Below, piece by piece: positions 7,056-14,728 of a stretch of 28,064 nt of DNA. Position numbers and translations under genes: made by a program. Under the pieces are notes generated by a model that made no database searches, had not been told where the DNA came from, and worked only from the letters and a program-made list of their open reading frames with translations. How positions within the stretch are numbered: the stretch's first letter is position 1; every line of letters starts with the position of its first letter. This stretch comes from UBA1046 sp964624395 (GTDB lineage Bacteria; Bacillota; Clostridia; Saccharofermentanales; DTU023), in contig CAZUWY010000019.1 of the NCBI GenBank assembly GCA_964624395.1, forward strand, positions 1-28,064. Reading direction: 5' to 3'.

Positions 7056-7709
7056 CTATATCATTACAGGGTTGTCAGCTACGAACTCTACTGCTGCTGC
7101 AAATGCATCACAGGCTGCTTTACAGGCGGATTGACTGCCCGTCAAAAGAGCTCCACCAAAGTTAGTCTCGGATGGAGGGGCATAAAGTACAGCCAGTGTA
7201 ACATCAGCTGCCTTCAATGCGGCATCGACTGCGTACATTGCCTCCAGAGGAGGAGCAATCACATAGGCAAGAGCTTGCCCTTCCGGTATGCCGGCACTCT
7301 CTGACAAATAGCTGCCTGTCCTTGAAATAGTGTGCGCAAAATAAACAATTGTATTGTCTTCATTTGCACTAATAAAATGTGCTTGATTCTCGATCACATC
7401 CACGCAAGCATCCAAACCACTCTTGATTTCAGCGGGGTTTGGTCCTGCCAGGATGCCGATGATTTCTCCTGCCAGCTTGGTGTTTGCATTGTCTGCACCA
7501 CCATAAAAACTCTTGGCATATACTACTTTTACATCGGCTTTTTTTGTAGCTTCGTCAAGCGCGGTATATGTGACATCATCACAGTCAGATGTAATCAAAC
7601 CCAATGAGCGCTGATCCTCTGTGAGATTGAGATCTTTAGCCAAATCAGGATCAACATTTGGGATGACCTTTAGCGCGAGAACCGATGCTTTAATTGGATC
7701 TCTTTTCAT
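7056..7709 (-). CDS. eutL: EutL, trimeric tandem-BMC shell protein
   Basis: Circularly permuted double BMC-domain protein that forms shell trimers with gated pores; ethanolamine binding to its small pores has been reported in other species. The 217 residues match the enteric protein (about 219) over the full length: DLNLTEDQRSLGLITSDCDDVTYTALDEATK, GEIIGILAGPNPAEIKSGLDA, AHTISRTGSYLSESAGIPEG, APPLEAMYAVDAALKAADVTLA, and PPSETNFGGALLTGSQSACKAACDAF at the C-terminus. The start ATG at 7709 is preceded by a purine-rich GGGGG site. It follows eutC by 20 bases and precedes the EutK-like gene by 13. Confidence 0.95.
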   Translation of the reverse strand: MKRDPIKASVLALKVIPNVDPDLAKDLNLTEDQRSLGLITSDCDDVTYTALDEATKKADVKVVYAKSFYGGADNANTKLAGEIIGILAGPNPAEIKSGLDACVDVIENQAHFISANEDNTIVYFAHTISRTGSYLSESAGIPEGQALAYVIAPPLEAMYAVDAALKAADVTLAVLYAPPSETNFGGALLTGSQSACKAACDAFAAAVEFVADNPVMI

Positions 7710-7729
7710 TATTATTTCCCCCTATATGC

Positions 7730-8659
7730 TTATAATTTTAGATCAGTACCGCTGGCTTTTTTCTCAAGCATGATCTTGATTATTTCAGCAATATGCGCAC
7801 CGGCTTCAACTGGAAGTGATCCGCCAGAATGGATATTGGAAACAACCGTGCGGCGTGCCTCAGGCATGTTGCGCGTTGCTTTGTAGCATATGTATGCACT
7901 CATAGAATCAGCTGTAATCAAGCCTGGGCGCTCTCCTAATAAGATGCAAGTTACATCTGCACCTGTGATTTCTGAGATGTGATCCATGACACCGACACGC
8001 CCATACCTAACGAAGAAGGTGGTGCCGACATCAATGCCGTAGCTCTTTAATCCCTGCTCAATCGCCGGCAGAACATCTTTGATATTCGCGGCCAGAGCAG
8101 ATGAGCTTAGACCGTCAGAGAGTATCATCTGAACCGCAGGATTTTTCTTGCAGTTCGCCTGTACAGCTGCAACAGCCTCCTCTGACAAACTACGACCTAG
8201 ATCCGGTCTGGTGAGAAACTCATCCTTGGAATCACACTGTGTTTGAACTTCCATCACGCCTAATTCTTTAACGAATTCATCGGGGACTTCTGTAAAGACA
8301 GCATCTTGTGCTGCAGAATGGTCGGCGCGGAAGTGAAGATATGTCTGTGTCTTATATCTTGCGCCCGCGCGCCCGATGCCCAAACGAGCTGGTGACTTAC
8401 GTTTCAACTCCATATATTTTTCTTTGTAAGCAGGGTTGGGAATTAAAAATTGCTCACGCAAATTTACTTCCGTTATATCATCCAGAATTTTATCTGGTTC
8501 AATGACTGGCGTAGCTTCCCCTTTGCTTTCATCTCCAGACAGGTTTGCTGCAGGAACAGCTGAGTATGAGCTATCAGTTTTTGCTGATGCATTGTTTCCA
8601 ACTAATTCCATCTCTGTCAAAACCTGTTCAATAATATCGCGTAACTTGTTTTGATCCAT
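7730..8659 (-). CDS. eutC: EutC, ethanolamine ammonia-lyase small subunit
   Basis: Small (light) subunit of the adenosylcobalamin-dependent lyase that converts ethanolamine to acetaldehyde and ammonia. The protein has 309 residues. Residues 1-18 (DQNKLRDIIEQVLTEMEL) are an amphipathic helix of encapsulation-peptide type, followed by a low-complexity linker (about 22-50). The catalytic domain begins at about 75, with SPARLGIGRAGARYKTQTYLHFRADHSAAQDAVF. Later motifs are LSDGLSSSALAANIKDVLPA, RYGRVGVMDHISEITGADVTCILLGERPGL and ICYKATRNMPEARRTVVSNIHSGG, which contribute to cobalamin binding in this family. A consensus AGGAGGTG site precedes the ATG. It lies 15 bases after eutB. Confidence 0.96.
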   Translation of the reverse strand: MDQNKLRDIIEQVLTEMELVGNNASAKTDSSYSAVPAANLSGDESKGEATPVIEPDKILDDITEVNLREQFLIPNPAYKEKYMELKRKSPARLGIGRAGARYKTQTYLHFRADHSAAQDAVFTEVPDEFVKELGVMEVQTQCDSKDEFLTRPDLGRSLSEEAVAAVQANCKKNPAVQMILSDGLSSSALAANIKDVLPAIEQGLKSYGIDVGTTFFVRYGRVGVMDHISEITGADVTCILLGERPGLITADSMSAYICYKATRNMPEARRTVVSNIHSGGSLPVEAGAHIAEIIKIMLEKKASGTDLKL

Positions 8660-8674
8660 GACTACACCTCCTAC

Positions 8675-10042
8675 CTATTTAGCCATGAAGATGGTGGGAT
8701 CCCCGGCATTTGGAGTGAGCTTGCCATCTTCGTAGATGCCCATCTTCTCTAGCCAGCGCTCGAATTCAGCAATTGGGCGCAAGCCTAATAACTCTCTCAT
8801 AGCTGAAACCTCATGGTATCCTGTGCACTGGTAATTCAGCATTACATCATCACCATGCGGCACAGACATTGTAAAGTTTACGCCTCCAGCCACCAGCATG
8901 ATAAGCAAATTCTCTATAGCATTCTGGTCTGCTTTCATGTGATTGGTATAACAGGCATCACAGCCCATTGGGAGACCTGTAAGCTTGCCCATGAAATGGT
9001 CTTCTAGTCCTGCTCTTACGACTTGATTGCTGTCATAGAGGTATTCCGGTCCAATAAAGCCAACAACGGTATTTACCATGAAGGGCTGGAACCGCTTACC
9101 AAATCCATAAGTACGTGCTTCCATAGTCAATTGATCCCAACCGTGGTGAGCATCAGAAGATAGCTCTGCGCCCTGGCCAGTTTCAAAATAGAGTACGTTC
9201 GGTCCCTTTGACGTGCCCTTTGATAGCATGAGATCGCGGGCATCCTGAAGCATTTGCCCAGTGACATCAAAGGCTTCATTAGCCTTTTGACTACCAGCAA
9301 TACTCTGGAAAATCATGTCAGATGGTGCACCTTTTTCAACTGCCTCAACTTGTGTTTTAACATGAGCGAGAGTACATTGTTGTGTCGGTATTTCCCACTT
9401 GTTCTTTAACTCATCAAACATACGCAGTATGCGCCCGATGCTCTCTGGTGAATCATCAACCGGATTCAAGCCAATAACAGCATCGCCATTTCCTAAGCTC
9501 AGTCCTTCCATTACAGAGGCCAGGACACCGTCCGGGTCATCTGTCGGATGGTTGGGCTGAATTCTTGTTGAGAAATGACCACGTTTACCGATAGTCGTAT
9601 TACAAGTTGCCTCTACTCTTATCTTGCCTGCAGCATAGACAAGGTCTAGATTACCCATGAGCTTAGTCACAGCAGCAACTATCTCACTTGTAATGCCGCG
9701 AGAAGCACGCTTAAGCATACTCTCTGTTGTTTCGACAGAAAGTATCCAATCACGGAATTCGCCTACTGTCATGCCTTTAAACTCATTGTAAATAGTTTCG
9801 TTTACATCATCTTGGATGACTCTGGTCACTTCATCCTCTTCGTAAGGAACCGCAGGCGTGTTGCGTATGTCCTTAAGCGTTATGTCAGACAAGACAATCT
9901 TTGCTGCCACCCGTTCCTCTGCGGACTCTGCAGCAATACCTGCAAGCTGATCTCCCGATTTTTCTTCGTTCGCCTTGGCCATAACCTCTCGTAAAGAATC
10001 AAATTGATAGGTGTGACCAAAAAGTCTGGTTTTTAGAATCAT
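8675..10042 (-). CDS. eutB: EutB, ethanolamine ammonia-lyase large subunit
   Basis: Catalytic large subunit of ethanolamine ammonia-lyase, a TIM-barrel radical enzyme. I use the ATG at 10042 (455 residues): it aligns with the enteric N-terminus (KTxLFGxxYQF) and has GAGGTGAG just upstream, whereas a GTG at 10051 lies inside that site. Conserved segments include SGDQLAGIAAESAEERVAAK, VTRVIQDDVNETIYN, GLSLGNGDAVIGLNPV, the FETGQGAELSS segment with the active-site glutamate, VGFIGPEYLYDSNQVVRAGLEDHFMGKLTG, and MGCDACYTNHMKADQN with the aspartate near substrate. It lies 40 bases after eutA. No defects are seen in the conserved segments. Confidence 0.97.
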   Translation of the reverse strand: MILKTRLFGHTYQFDSLREVMAKANEEKSGDQLAGIAAESAEERVAAKIVLSDITLKDIRNTPAVPYEEDEVTRVIQDDVNETIYNEFKGMTVGEFRDWILSVETTESMLKRASRGITSEIVAAVTKLMGNLDLVYAAGKIRVEATCNTTIGKRGHFSTRIQPNHPTDDPDGVLASVMEGLSLGNGDAVIGLNPVDDSPESIGRILRMFDELKNKWEIPTQQCTLAHVKTQVEAVEKGAPSDMIFQSIAGSQKANEAFDVTGQMLQDARDLMLSKGTSKGPNVLYFETGQGAELSSDAHHGWDQLTMEARTYGFGKRFQPFMVNTVVGFIGPEYLYDSNQVVRAGLEDHFMGKLTGLPMGCDACYTNHMKADQNAIENLLIMLVAGGVNFTMSVPHGDDVMLNYQCTGYHEVSAMRELLGLRPIAEFERWLEKMGIYEDGKLTPNAGDPTIFMAK

Positions 10043-10082
10043 AAAACTCACCTCACTTGTTTAATGATCTTCTTTCTTGCCC

Positions 10083-11525
10083 CTAAGTTCTTGCTGTATT
10101 AAATACAAGCGTCTTGATGACAACCGGAACTACCCTCCCTTCTGCAAACGGTTTGCCAACATCGATATAATCACCATTGATTGCGTTGATATCATCTATA
10201 CATAAAACAGGCACTTGCCCTTTTAGTTTCACATTGAGCGAATGTCCCAATATCTTTCCTATGTCATTCATTAGCACAATAATGACTGGCAGCTTTGCTT
10301 TTATCAGTTGGTCTAGGCTGGAAATCAATGTATCCGCCAATTTCTGGATATCTAAAAAATTGGTGTAATAGTCGCCCGAGAATGAAATAGCTACTTTCTC
10401 CTGTATACCTTCAGGCATAAAAAGTGACATCTTGCGTTTGATTGACGACTCCAGTTCTGAAAGATCCATCTCGTCTTCAAGAGGTATGTGCAATAAAGGG
10501 ATATTCTTGATAGGCAAAAGTTCTTCGGCATATGAAATTGTGCTTCCGCTCACCTCGACTGTATGGCTGCCAGCACCTACAACCGTTGCCCTGATCGTCT
10601 CAATAACCGGATATATTTTAATTTTCTTCATTGCCGGATGATCCAATATTTCACGGGCAAGAATAGGTCCGACATCACCATAGCGAAAATCGTCGGTATC
10701 CTTAGGATAATAAAGACAGTCAGCAACTCCACCCGAAAGAGTCAGGCCTTCTAGCTGGATGGATTTTGGCAGCAGCTCTGCTTGATTAGTAGAAAGTTCC
10801 TCTAATTCTCCGGGCTGGCTTTCAAATAAATTGACTGCTGCAAAAATAGCTCCAGCCATTTTTTCACAGATGCTTTTTAGCAGAGAACGATCTGCTTTTG
10901 CACCCACTTGAATTGGTATATTATAACGTTTGGCCAACTGCTGAATGGGTGGAGCAATAAAGGAAATTTTGTCGTTTTCAACATGGATCAGACGCCCGCC
11001 AATGTCAAGACAGGCGACGGCCGATAAAATGCCACGATCAAAAACAGCAATATTGCTAGTTCCACCACCGACATCAATATTGGCGATAACTTGAAGTTTA
11101 TCTTTGGATATCTGATCTGTACCAGCGCCTTTAGCAGAAAGTACCGCCTCTAATGCAGGGCCTGCCGTCGCAACAACGAAGTCTCCTGCTAATTCTGAGA
11201 TGCTTGATAAAACTAAATCAGCATTATGTTTCCGAGCCATCTCACCAGTTATGATTATAGCGCCGGCATCAATATCTTTTGGTTCAAAACCTGCACGATC
11301 GAATTCACTTTTAACAATGTTTTTTATACCTTCAGCATCAATTTCTGTCTCAGACAGCAGAGGAGTGGTATAAATCTCACTGCGATATACAACTGTTTTA
11401 TCGACAATTGAAATATTAGGCACAACATAGCTACTGGCCCGATTTTCTATCGTTAAGCGGCTAAATACCAAATTGGTAGTAGATGTTCCGATATCAATTC
11501 CTGTGCTGTATACTATTTCTTTCAC
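10083..11525 (-). CDS. eutA: EutA, ethanolamine ammonia-lyase reactivating factor
   Basis: ATP-dependent chaperone-like factor that exchanges damaged cobalamin out of inactivated EutBC. The 480-residue protein is an actin/Hsp70-fold ATPase: phosphate-1 loop GIDIGTSTTNLVFSRL (about 9-24), an ITGEMARKHNAD motif (about 93-104), phosphate-2 region ANIDVGGGTSNIAVFDRG (about 149-166), LEGLTLSGGVADCLYYP (about 253-269) and VVGAGSHTVEVSG (about 313-325). All are typical of EutA. The start ATG at 11525 lies 52 bases after eutP, separated by an 8-bp hairpin (11554-11576). EutB follows 40 bases downstream, giving the usual eutABC order. Confidence 0.95.
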   Translation of the reverse strand: MKEIVYSTGIDIGTSTTNLVFSRLTIENRASSYVVPNISIVDKTVVYRSEIYTTPLLSETEIDAEGIKNIVKSEFDRAGFEPKDIDAGAIIITGEMARKHNADLVLSSISELAGDFVVATAGPALEAVLSAKGAGTDQISKDKLQVIANIDVGGGTSNIAVFDRGILSAVACLDIGGRLIHVENDKISFIAPPIQQLAKRYNIPIQVGAKADRSLLKSICEKMAGAIFAAVNLFESQPGELEELSTNQAELLPKSIQLEGLTLSGGVADCLYYPKDTDDFRYGDVGPILAREILDHPAMKKIKIYPVIETIRATVVGAGSHTVEVSGSTISYAEELLPIKNIPLLHIPLEDEMDLSELESSIKRKMSLFMPEGIQEKVAISFSGDYYTNFLDIQKLADTLISSLDQLIKAKLPVIIVLMNDIGKILGHSLNVKLKGQVPVLCIDDINAINGDYIDVGKPFAEGRVVPVVIKTLVFNTART

Positions 11526-11553
11526 ACTGGCTCCCTATTGTCTAGTGGTATTT

Positions 11554-11576
11554 GTGTTCAAAAGCTTGTTGAACAC
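11554..11576. other. Hairpin between eutP and eutA
   Basis: Perfect inverted repeat GTGTTCAA / TTGAACAC with a 7-base loop, filling most of the short gap between eutP and eutA. No uridine run follows in the direction of transcription, so it is not a simple terminator. It may set transcript processing or segment stability. The loop is not an AxxGxx hexaloop. Confidence 0.45.
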
Positions 11577-11577
11577 C

Positions 11578-12012
11578 TCAGTTTCTTAAATATGCATCTA
11601 GTTCTTCCAGTCCTTCGCCTGTCAGACAACTTATTAAAAATACTTGTCCTGCTCCTGCTAGCTTTAATTGGCTTGTGCTGTGTGCTATTTCTTCGTCATC
11701 AGCCAATTCAGTTTTTGTAACAATTCCTATCACAGGCTTAGTGAATCTTGATGAAAATTGGGGTGAGAACATTGAGTGAGCATCGCTTGCATCCTGGACA
11801 AAAGCAATAATGTCCGCGTCGGCTGCAGTAACTATTAAGGCATTACGCAGACCACGCACCTCCAGATATTCGCCAGGTATGTCAATGATGTCACGGCCAA
11901 ACAGCTGCACAGACTGCGTTTTAATATAAACGAGTTCTTGGTCATGCAGATATTGTGCAAGTGTCGTCTTGCCGCTTGAAGTTTTTCCAATTAGCATCAT
12001 CAACTTCCTCAT
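11578..12012 (-). CDS. eutP: EutP, P-loop NTPase-fold ethanolamine-utilisation protein
   Basis: Small Ras-like GTPase-fold protein; the Salmonella homologue has been reported to act as an acetate kinase. The 144 residues carry the Walker A motif GKTSSGKT (residues 9-16), a G3-like DIPGE (44-48), and a degenerate G4 region (VTKTELAD in place of NKxD), followed by LTGEGLEELDAYL at the C-terminus. The ATG lies one base after the eutS stop, so translation is probably coupled. As no phosphotransacetylase or acetate kinase gene is visible in the window, EutP may supply the acetate-kinase step, but this is inference from the homologue. Confidence 0.9.
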   Translation of the reverse strand: MRKLMMLIGKTSSGKTTLAQYLHDQELVYIKTQSVQLFGRDIIDIPGEYLEVRGLRNALIVTAADADIIAFVQDASDAHSMFSPQFSSRFTKPVIGIVTKTELADDEEIAHSTSQLKLAGAGQVFLISCLTGEGLEELDAYLRN

Positions 12013-12013
12013 A

Positions 12014-12409
12014 CTATGACTTTGTTACATTCGTACTTGAAAAATGCATGTCATCCCTCAGCAACTTGATTACCGCAAGTAAAGCCGCTTCAACTGCAGC
12101 AACATCCCCAAAAAATACCAATGTCCCACTGAATCTATCTAAAAAGCCGATCTCAACCGCCGCTGATTTTGTTGCTACATCGGCGGCAATTATTGAAGCT
12201 TCACTCGGAGTGATGGTCATGATGCCAATCGCGCCGCTGATGTCCAGCAATCCTAACTTACGGTAGAGGTCCTTTTTGGGATTTGCAATTAAATGAGCTA
12301 GGGTAATTTGCTTGCCAGGCACATACTCCTGGACAATTCGTTGTTTGTCAGGCGTATCAATCGTCTGAGCATAATCTTGATTCTCTTGAATAGTATCGTC
12401 AAATAGCAT
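12014..12409 (-). CDS. eutS: EutS, permuted BMC hexameric shell protein with N-terminal extension
   Basis: First structural gene of the operon. It encodes a circularly permuted BMC shell protein that forms bent hexamers in other species. The conserved part begins KQRIVQEYVPGKQITLAHLIA and continues LGLLDISGAIGIMTITPSEASIIAADVA and IGFLDRFSGTLVFFGDVAAVEAAL. I choose the ATG at 12409 (131 residues), which has GGAG six bases upstream; an in-frame ATG at 12421 (135 residues) overlaps that GGAG and is less likely. Either way there are about 19 acidic or polar residues before the point where the 111-residue enteric protein starts. The function of this extension is unknown. Confidence 0.93.
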   Translation of the reverse strand: MLFDDTIQENQDYAQTIDTPDKQRIVQEYVPGKQITLAHLIANPKKDLYRKLGLLDISGAIGIMTITPSEASIIAADVATKSAAVEIGFLDRFSGTLVFFGDVAAVEAALLAVIKLLRDDMHFSSTNVTKS

Positions 12410-12415
12410 AAAACA

Positions 12416-12429
12416 CTCCATTCATGGAG
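12416..12429. repeat. Short palindrome over the eutS start region
   Basis: CTCCAT-TC-ATGGAG: perfect 6-base arms with a 2-base centre, spanning the alternative ATG at 12421 and the GGAG used for the 12409 start. Folding in the mRNA could hide the ribosome binding site, though a 2-base centre would force the innermost pairs open. Confidence 0.35.
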
Positions 12430-12439
12430 ATAACAATGC

Positions 12440-12670
12440 CTAAAAAACTTTTTGCCTTTCTCTTAGGAGAGAAAGGCGGTTCCGATAGAAATATTCAATA
12501 TAGCTAGAATGTTGTTGAGATTTTTCAATAGATCTGAGGATATTATTCTTTGCCGAAATTAAATTTGTCGCCAGACGCTCATAGTGGCAGCTTGAACCTA
12601 GCAATGTCACAGAACTTAGGGCATTACAGGAAGCGATAGAGAAGAAATCGTGTAGGTTGAAGTAATTCAC
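12440..12670 (-). CDS. Possible 76-residue leader ORF before eutS
   Basis: An open frame in the eut leader that matches no family I recognise. The best start is a GTG at 12670 with GGGAGG seven bases upstream; a TTG at 12700 without a comparable site is a longer alternative. The product is mixed hydrophobic, then basic near the end (RNRLSLLRERQKVF). Its last codons run through the stem and T-run of the intrinsic terminator at 12442-12477, and its stop is 30 bases before eutS. A ribosome translating to the end would melt the terminator hairpin, so this may be an attenuator reading frame rather than a functional protein. It could also be chance. Confidence 0.35.
   Translation of the reverse strand: MNYFNLHDFFSIASCNALSSVTLLGSSCHYERLATNLISAKNNILRSIEKSQQHSSYIEYFYRNRLSLLRERQKVF
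12442..12477 (-). terminator. Intrinsic terminator or attenuator upstream of eutS
   Basis: On the minus strand a perfect 10-bp stem GCCTTTCTCT / AGAGAAAGGC with a CCTA loop (12477-12454) is followed by AAAAAG and six T (12447-12442). It lies between the eut promoter and eutS with no complete shell gene upstream, so it most likely regulates read-through into the operon. Confidence 0.65.
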
Positions 12671-12709
12671 GGTATAACCTCCCGTGCATACGTAAACCAA
12701 AAGCGACGA

Positions 12710-12753
12710 GGAAAAATATCTATATTTTTCCAGATAAATATCCTATTATTTAT
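12710..12753 (-). promoter_or_regulatory. Dual AxxGxx hexaloop hairpins: candidate ANTAR (EutV) RNA target
   Basis: Two hairpins stand side by side near the 5' end of the predicted eut transcript. The first (12753-12734) has 7-bp arms ATAAATA/TATTTAT and loop ATAGGA. The second (12731-12710) has arms GGAAAAAT/ATTTTTCC and loop ATAGAT. A 2-base linker separates them. ANTAR-domain antiterminators such as EutV are known to bind paired short hairpins whose six-base loops carry A at position 1 and G at position 4; both loops fit. The stems are AU-rich, and the loop-closing AU bases of the second could pair further. In known cases the second hairpin competes with a terminator; here the clear terminator lies about 235 bases downstream, so the mechanism is uncertain. 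Confidence 0.6.
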
Positions 12754-12773
12754 GATTTTATTAATTACGAAAT

Positions 12774-12802
12774 ATTACACCATATTTACAGAAAAGAGTC
12801 AA
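12774..12802 (-). promoter_or_regulatory. Probable sigma-A promoter of the eut operon
   Basis: On the minus strand a -35 box TTGACT (12802-12797), a 17-base spacer and a -10 box TGTAAT (12779-12774): one mismatch to consensus in each box. Transcription would start near 12767, giving a leader of about 358 bases before the eutS start, with the two hexaloop hairpins almost at its 5' end. Confidence 0.65.
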
Positions 12803-12974
12803 GCACGTGTATCTGCTGCTGGCGGCTTTTTTAACCTTCCCTAATAGACAAAGTAAATCATACACCGGCACCTAAAGGCCGCCCAATTAAGATAAACAGT
12901 GATTGTAATCCAGTTTTATCTATCAATTATTGCGTACAATAACCCAAGGTAATCCTGACCATGGTTATAGCTGA

Positions 12975-13721
12975 AAGGACTTTGAGAGAGCAAAAAACAA
13001 GTATTTAACAGAAGATGAACGGGCACTAATCAAGATCAAGCTGGGCGCATGCTGCCCCATTCGCAAGTTGGCTCGCGCTTTAAGTAATTTTCAGCAACAA
13101 ACTCTGCTCAAGCGAAAGCGCGTCGAACTTTGGTCGTCAAGGGTACCTCCAGGTGTAGATACGCTGCTTGCAAGTATCATATCAGTTGCCCAGCAGCTGC
13201 GGCTCAGGCGGTAAGACTTTATTGTCGCTCTGTTTTCTTTCTTGTACATTCTCGCTTCCATACTGCTTAACTCTAGTAACGCACAATCTGTCATTGATGT
13301 TTTTAATTGGTTAGAGGATACGCTCGGCTGCAATATATTCTGCCAACTGTTTCTCGGTTTGCTTACGGATAATGGGTCTGAAATTTCTAACCCCAGGACG
13401 ATCGAGTTCAATAGGAAGGGAAAAGAGAGAACAAGGATCTTCTACTGTGACCCGGTTGCGCTAAACCAAAAGCATGGTGTGGAAGAGGCTTACAAAAATT
13501 TATCAATAACTTTGCCCAAGAGGACTTCTTTTGCTTTGCTGACGAAAGAAAAGCTTAATCTCATCACTACTGACAGCAATGGATTTGAAAGCAGGAAGTT
13601 AAATGCCCGATCACCAATCATCATGTTTAGCTTCCTGCACAGGCAAGATCTTCTCGCCCAGTTACAAATCCCGTCAGTAACTGCTGGCAAGATCTGCCTC
13701 ACTCCTAATTTGTTCAGATAG
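12975..13721 (+). pseudogene. Decayed IS30-family transposase
   Basis: Remains of an IS30-type transposase, all in one frame. The N-terminal part (about 12993-13085) reads NKYLTEDERALIKIKLGACC...IRKLARAL, the start of the IS30 helix-turn-helix region. A stretch that no longer resembles the family follows, with an in-frame TAA at 13212-13214. The C-terminal part (13215-13721) contains QSVIDVFNWLEDTLG, the catalytic-domain motif LTDNGSEISNPRTIEF with its aspartate, IFYCDP, HGVEEAYKNL with the catalytic glutamate region, LPKRTSFALLTKE, and KLNARSPIIMFSFL. About 240 codons remain of the usual 320-380, so more than 80 internal codons have been lost, together with an obvious start codon. I could not identify terminal inverted repeats or target duplications. 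The element is surely inactive. Confidence 0.85.
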
Positions 13722-14165
13722 CTGGCAGATCTTGTTGGCTCATTTCTATTAGTTTTCGAGTTTGGGTTTTTCTTTTAAATCTAGATTAAGCCTGAAAAAA
13801 CCATTAATCTGCCTTTTTTTCAGGCTTCTTGGTCTGATGTACGCTTTACTTTGCCTATTAGATTTTTAAACATTCCTTCCAGTATTTGTTAGCCAATTTT
13901 CAAGGGAGATTTCACCTGCACTTGCTTTGTTTTTGGTGTAAAACAATTTAGCAGAGGTTGGCAATCTCTCTTCCTTTGTTTTTTCAAATTCTAGTAAAAT
14001 TTTCACTAAGAACGGGAGTCAGAACCCTATATGCGAACAGGCATCATTTGCCTTGCAGCAAAAGCTGCCGCAAGCATCTTCTAACTAGCTTCACCGCTTT
14101 TTGTTAATGACGCAGTCCACGTGAAGGCAAGAGAAATTGAGAGGACTAAGCCACCAGATGCTAAG
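13722..14165. other. Gene-poor spacer between the IS30 remnant and pduT
   Basis: No complete gene is seen. It holds the long hairpin at 13788-13827 and, on the minus strand, a short open frame from about 14009 to 13866 (about 47 codons, ending GEISLENWLTNTGRNV) that has coding-like character but no recognised family and only a possible GTG start. It may be the end of a deleted gene. The rest is low-complexity, T-rich sequence. Confidence 0.4.
13788..13827. terminator. Long inverted repeat, possible bidirectional terminator
   Basis: Perfect 13-bp arms AAGCCTGAAAAAA / TTTTTTCAGGCTT with a 14-base loop. The A and T tracts at the inner ends of the arms, and the position downstream of both the transposase remnant (plus strand) and pduT (minus strand), fit a bidirectional terminator, although no separate T-run follows the stem. 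Confidence 0.45.
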
Positions 14166-14714
14166 TCACATCAGGTGCGGAAGTAATCTTTTATGCGGTG
14201 ACGAGATGACAGTTGCATTAAACAGCAAGCCATGTTCTTGTCCAACAACCTTGCCAGAATCGATAGCAGTCTTAACAGCTGCTACATCACCATTTATGAC
14301 AAAATAAGATTTTCCTCCAATTGCGATCCCGAGTCTCATTTCTACTAATGTGACATCTGCCGCTTTGACAGCTGCATCCGCAGCATAAATAGCGCCAGTA
14401 ACTGAAAAGAATTCTATTGAGCCGATAGCTTTCTCTTTTATTGATTGCGGAATGCCACGAATTGCATCAGCGACTTGCGGATGAACATTAGGAATAATAC
14501 TGCTGTCCACCTGATAAACACTAGCATGATATTCGCCGGTGCTAATAGAGCTCTGTACAGCTGCTACGTCACCATAAATAACGGTTAAGTATTTTCCAGG
14601 GCAGATAGATCGAGAAAATAGCAGTTCGACAGCAGCTACCTTTAGCATGGCATCTGCACAGAGTATTCCTTGTGCAATGCTGTTTGTTTCTAATACCCCA
14701 ATTGCATTCAACAT
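14166..14714 (-). CDS. pduT: PduT-like tandem-BMC shell protein with Fe-S motif
   Basis: Shell trimer protein of 182 residues with two BMC domains: residues 3-88 (AIGVLETNSIAQGILCADAMLK ... GDVAAVQSSI) and about 98-180 (GSIEFFSVTGAIYAADAAVKAADVTLVEMRLGIAIGGKSYFVINGDVAAVKTAID). Cys38 lies in the SICPGK motif and exactly matches the [4Fe-4S] ligand position of Salmonella PduT. It is encoded 14 bases after a pduS homologue, its functional partner in known Pdu compartments, with AGGTG six bases before the ATG. It closely resembles the PduT-like gene at 896-1438, so this organism has two such proteins. The role would be to pass electrons through the shell; this is inferred. Confidence 0.88.
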   Translation of the reverse strand: MLNAIGVLETNSIAQGILCADAMLKVAAVELLFSRSICPGKYLTVIYGDVAAVQSSISTGEYHASVYQVDSSIIPNVHPQVADAIRGIPQSIKEKAIGSIEFFSVTGAIYAADAAVKAADVTLVEMRLGIAIGGKSYFVINGDVAAVKTAIDSGKVVGQEHGLLFNATVISSPHKRLLPHLM

Positions 14715-14728
14715 ATTGACACCTATAC

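Noticed and set aside
12480..12770. Cobalamin riboswitch in the eut leader
   Set aside because: I looked for the B12 box and the core GGGAA/GGTG and GCCACTG elements on the minus strand. Fragments such as GCTGCCACTATGAG occur, but the ordered set is absent.
13091..13411. 106-codon minus-strand open frame
   Set aside because: It is antisense to the recognisable IS30 transposase remnant, which explains the sequence better.
12975..13830. Complete IS30 element with terminal inverted repeats
   Set aside because: No matching inverted ends or target duplication could be found around the transposase remnant. The 13-bp inverted repeat at 13788-13827 is a local hairpin, not an end pair.
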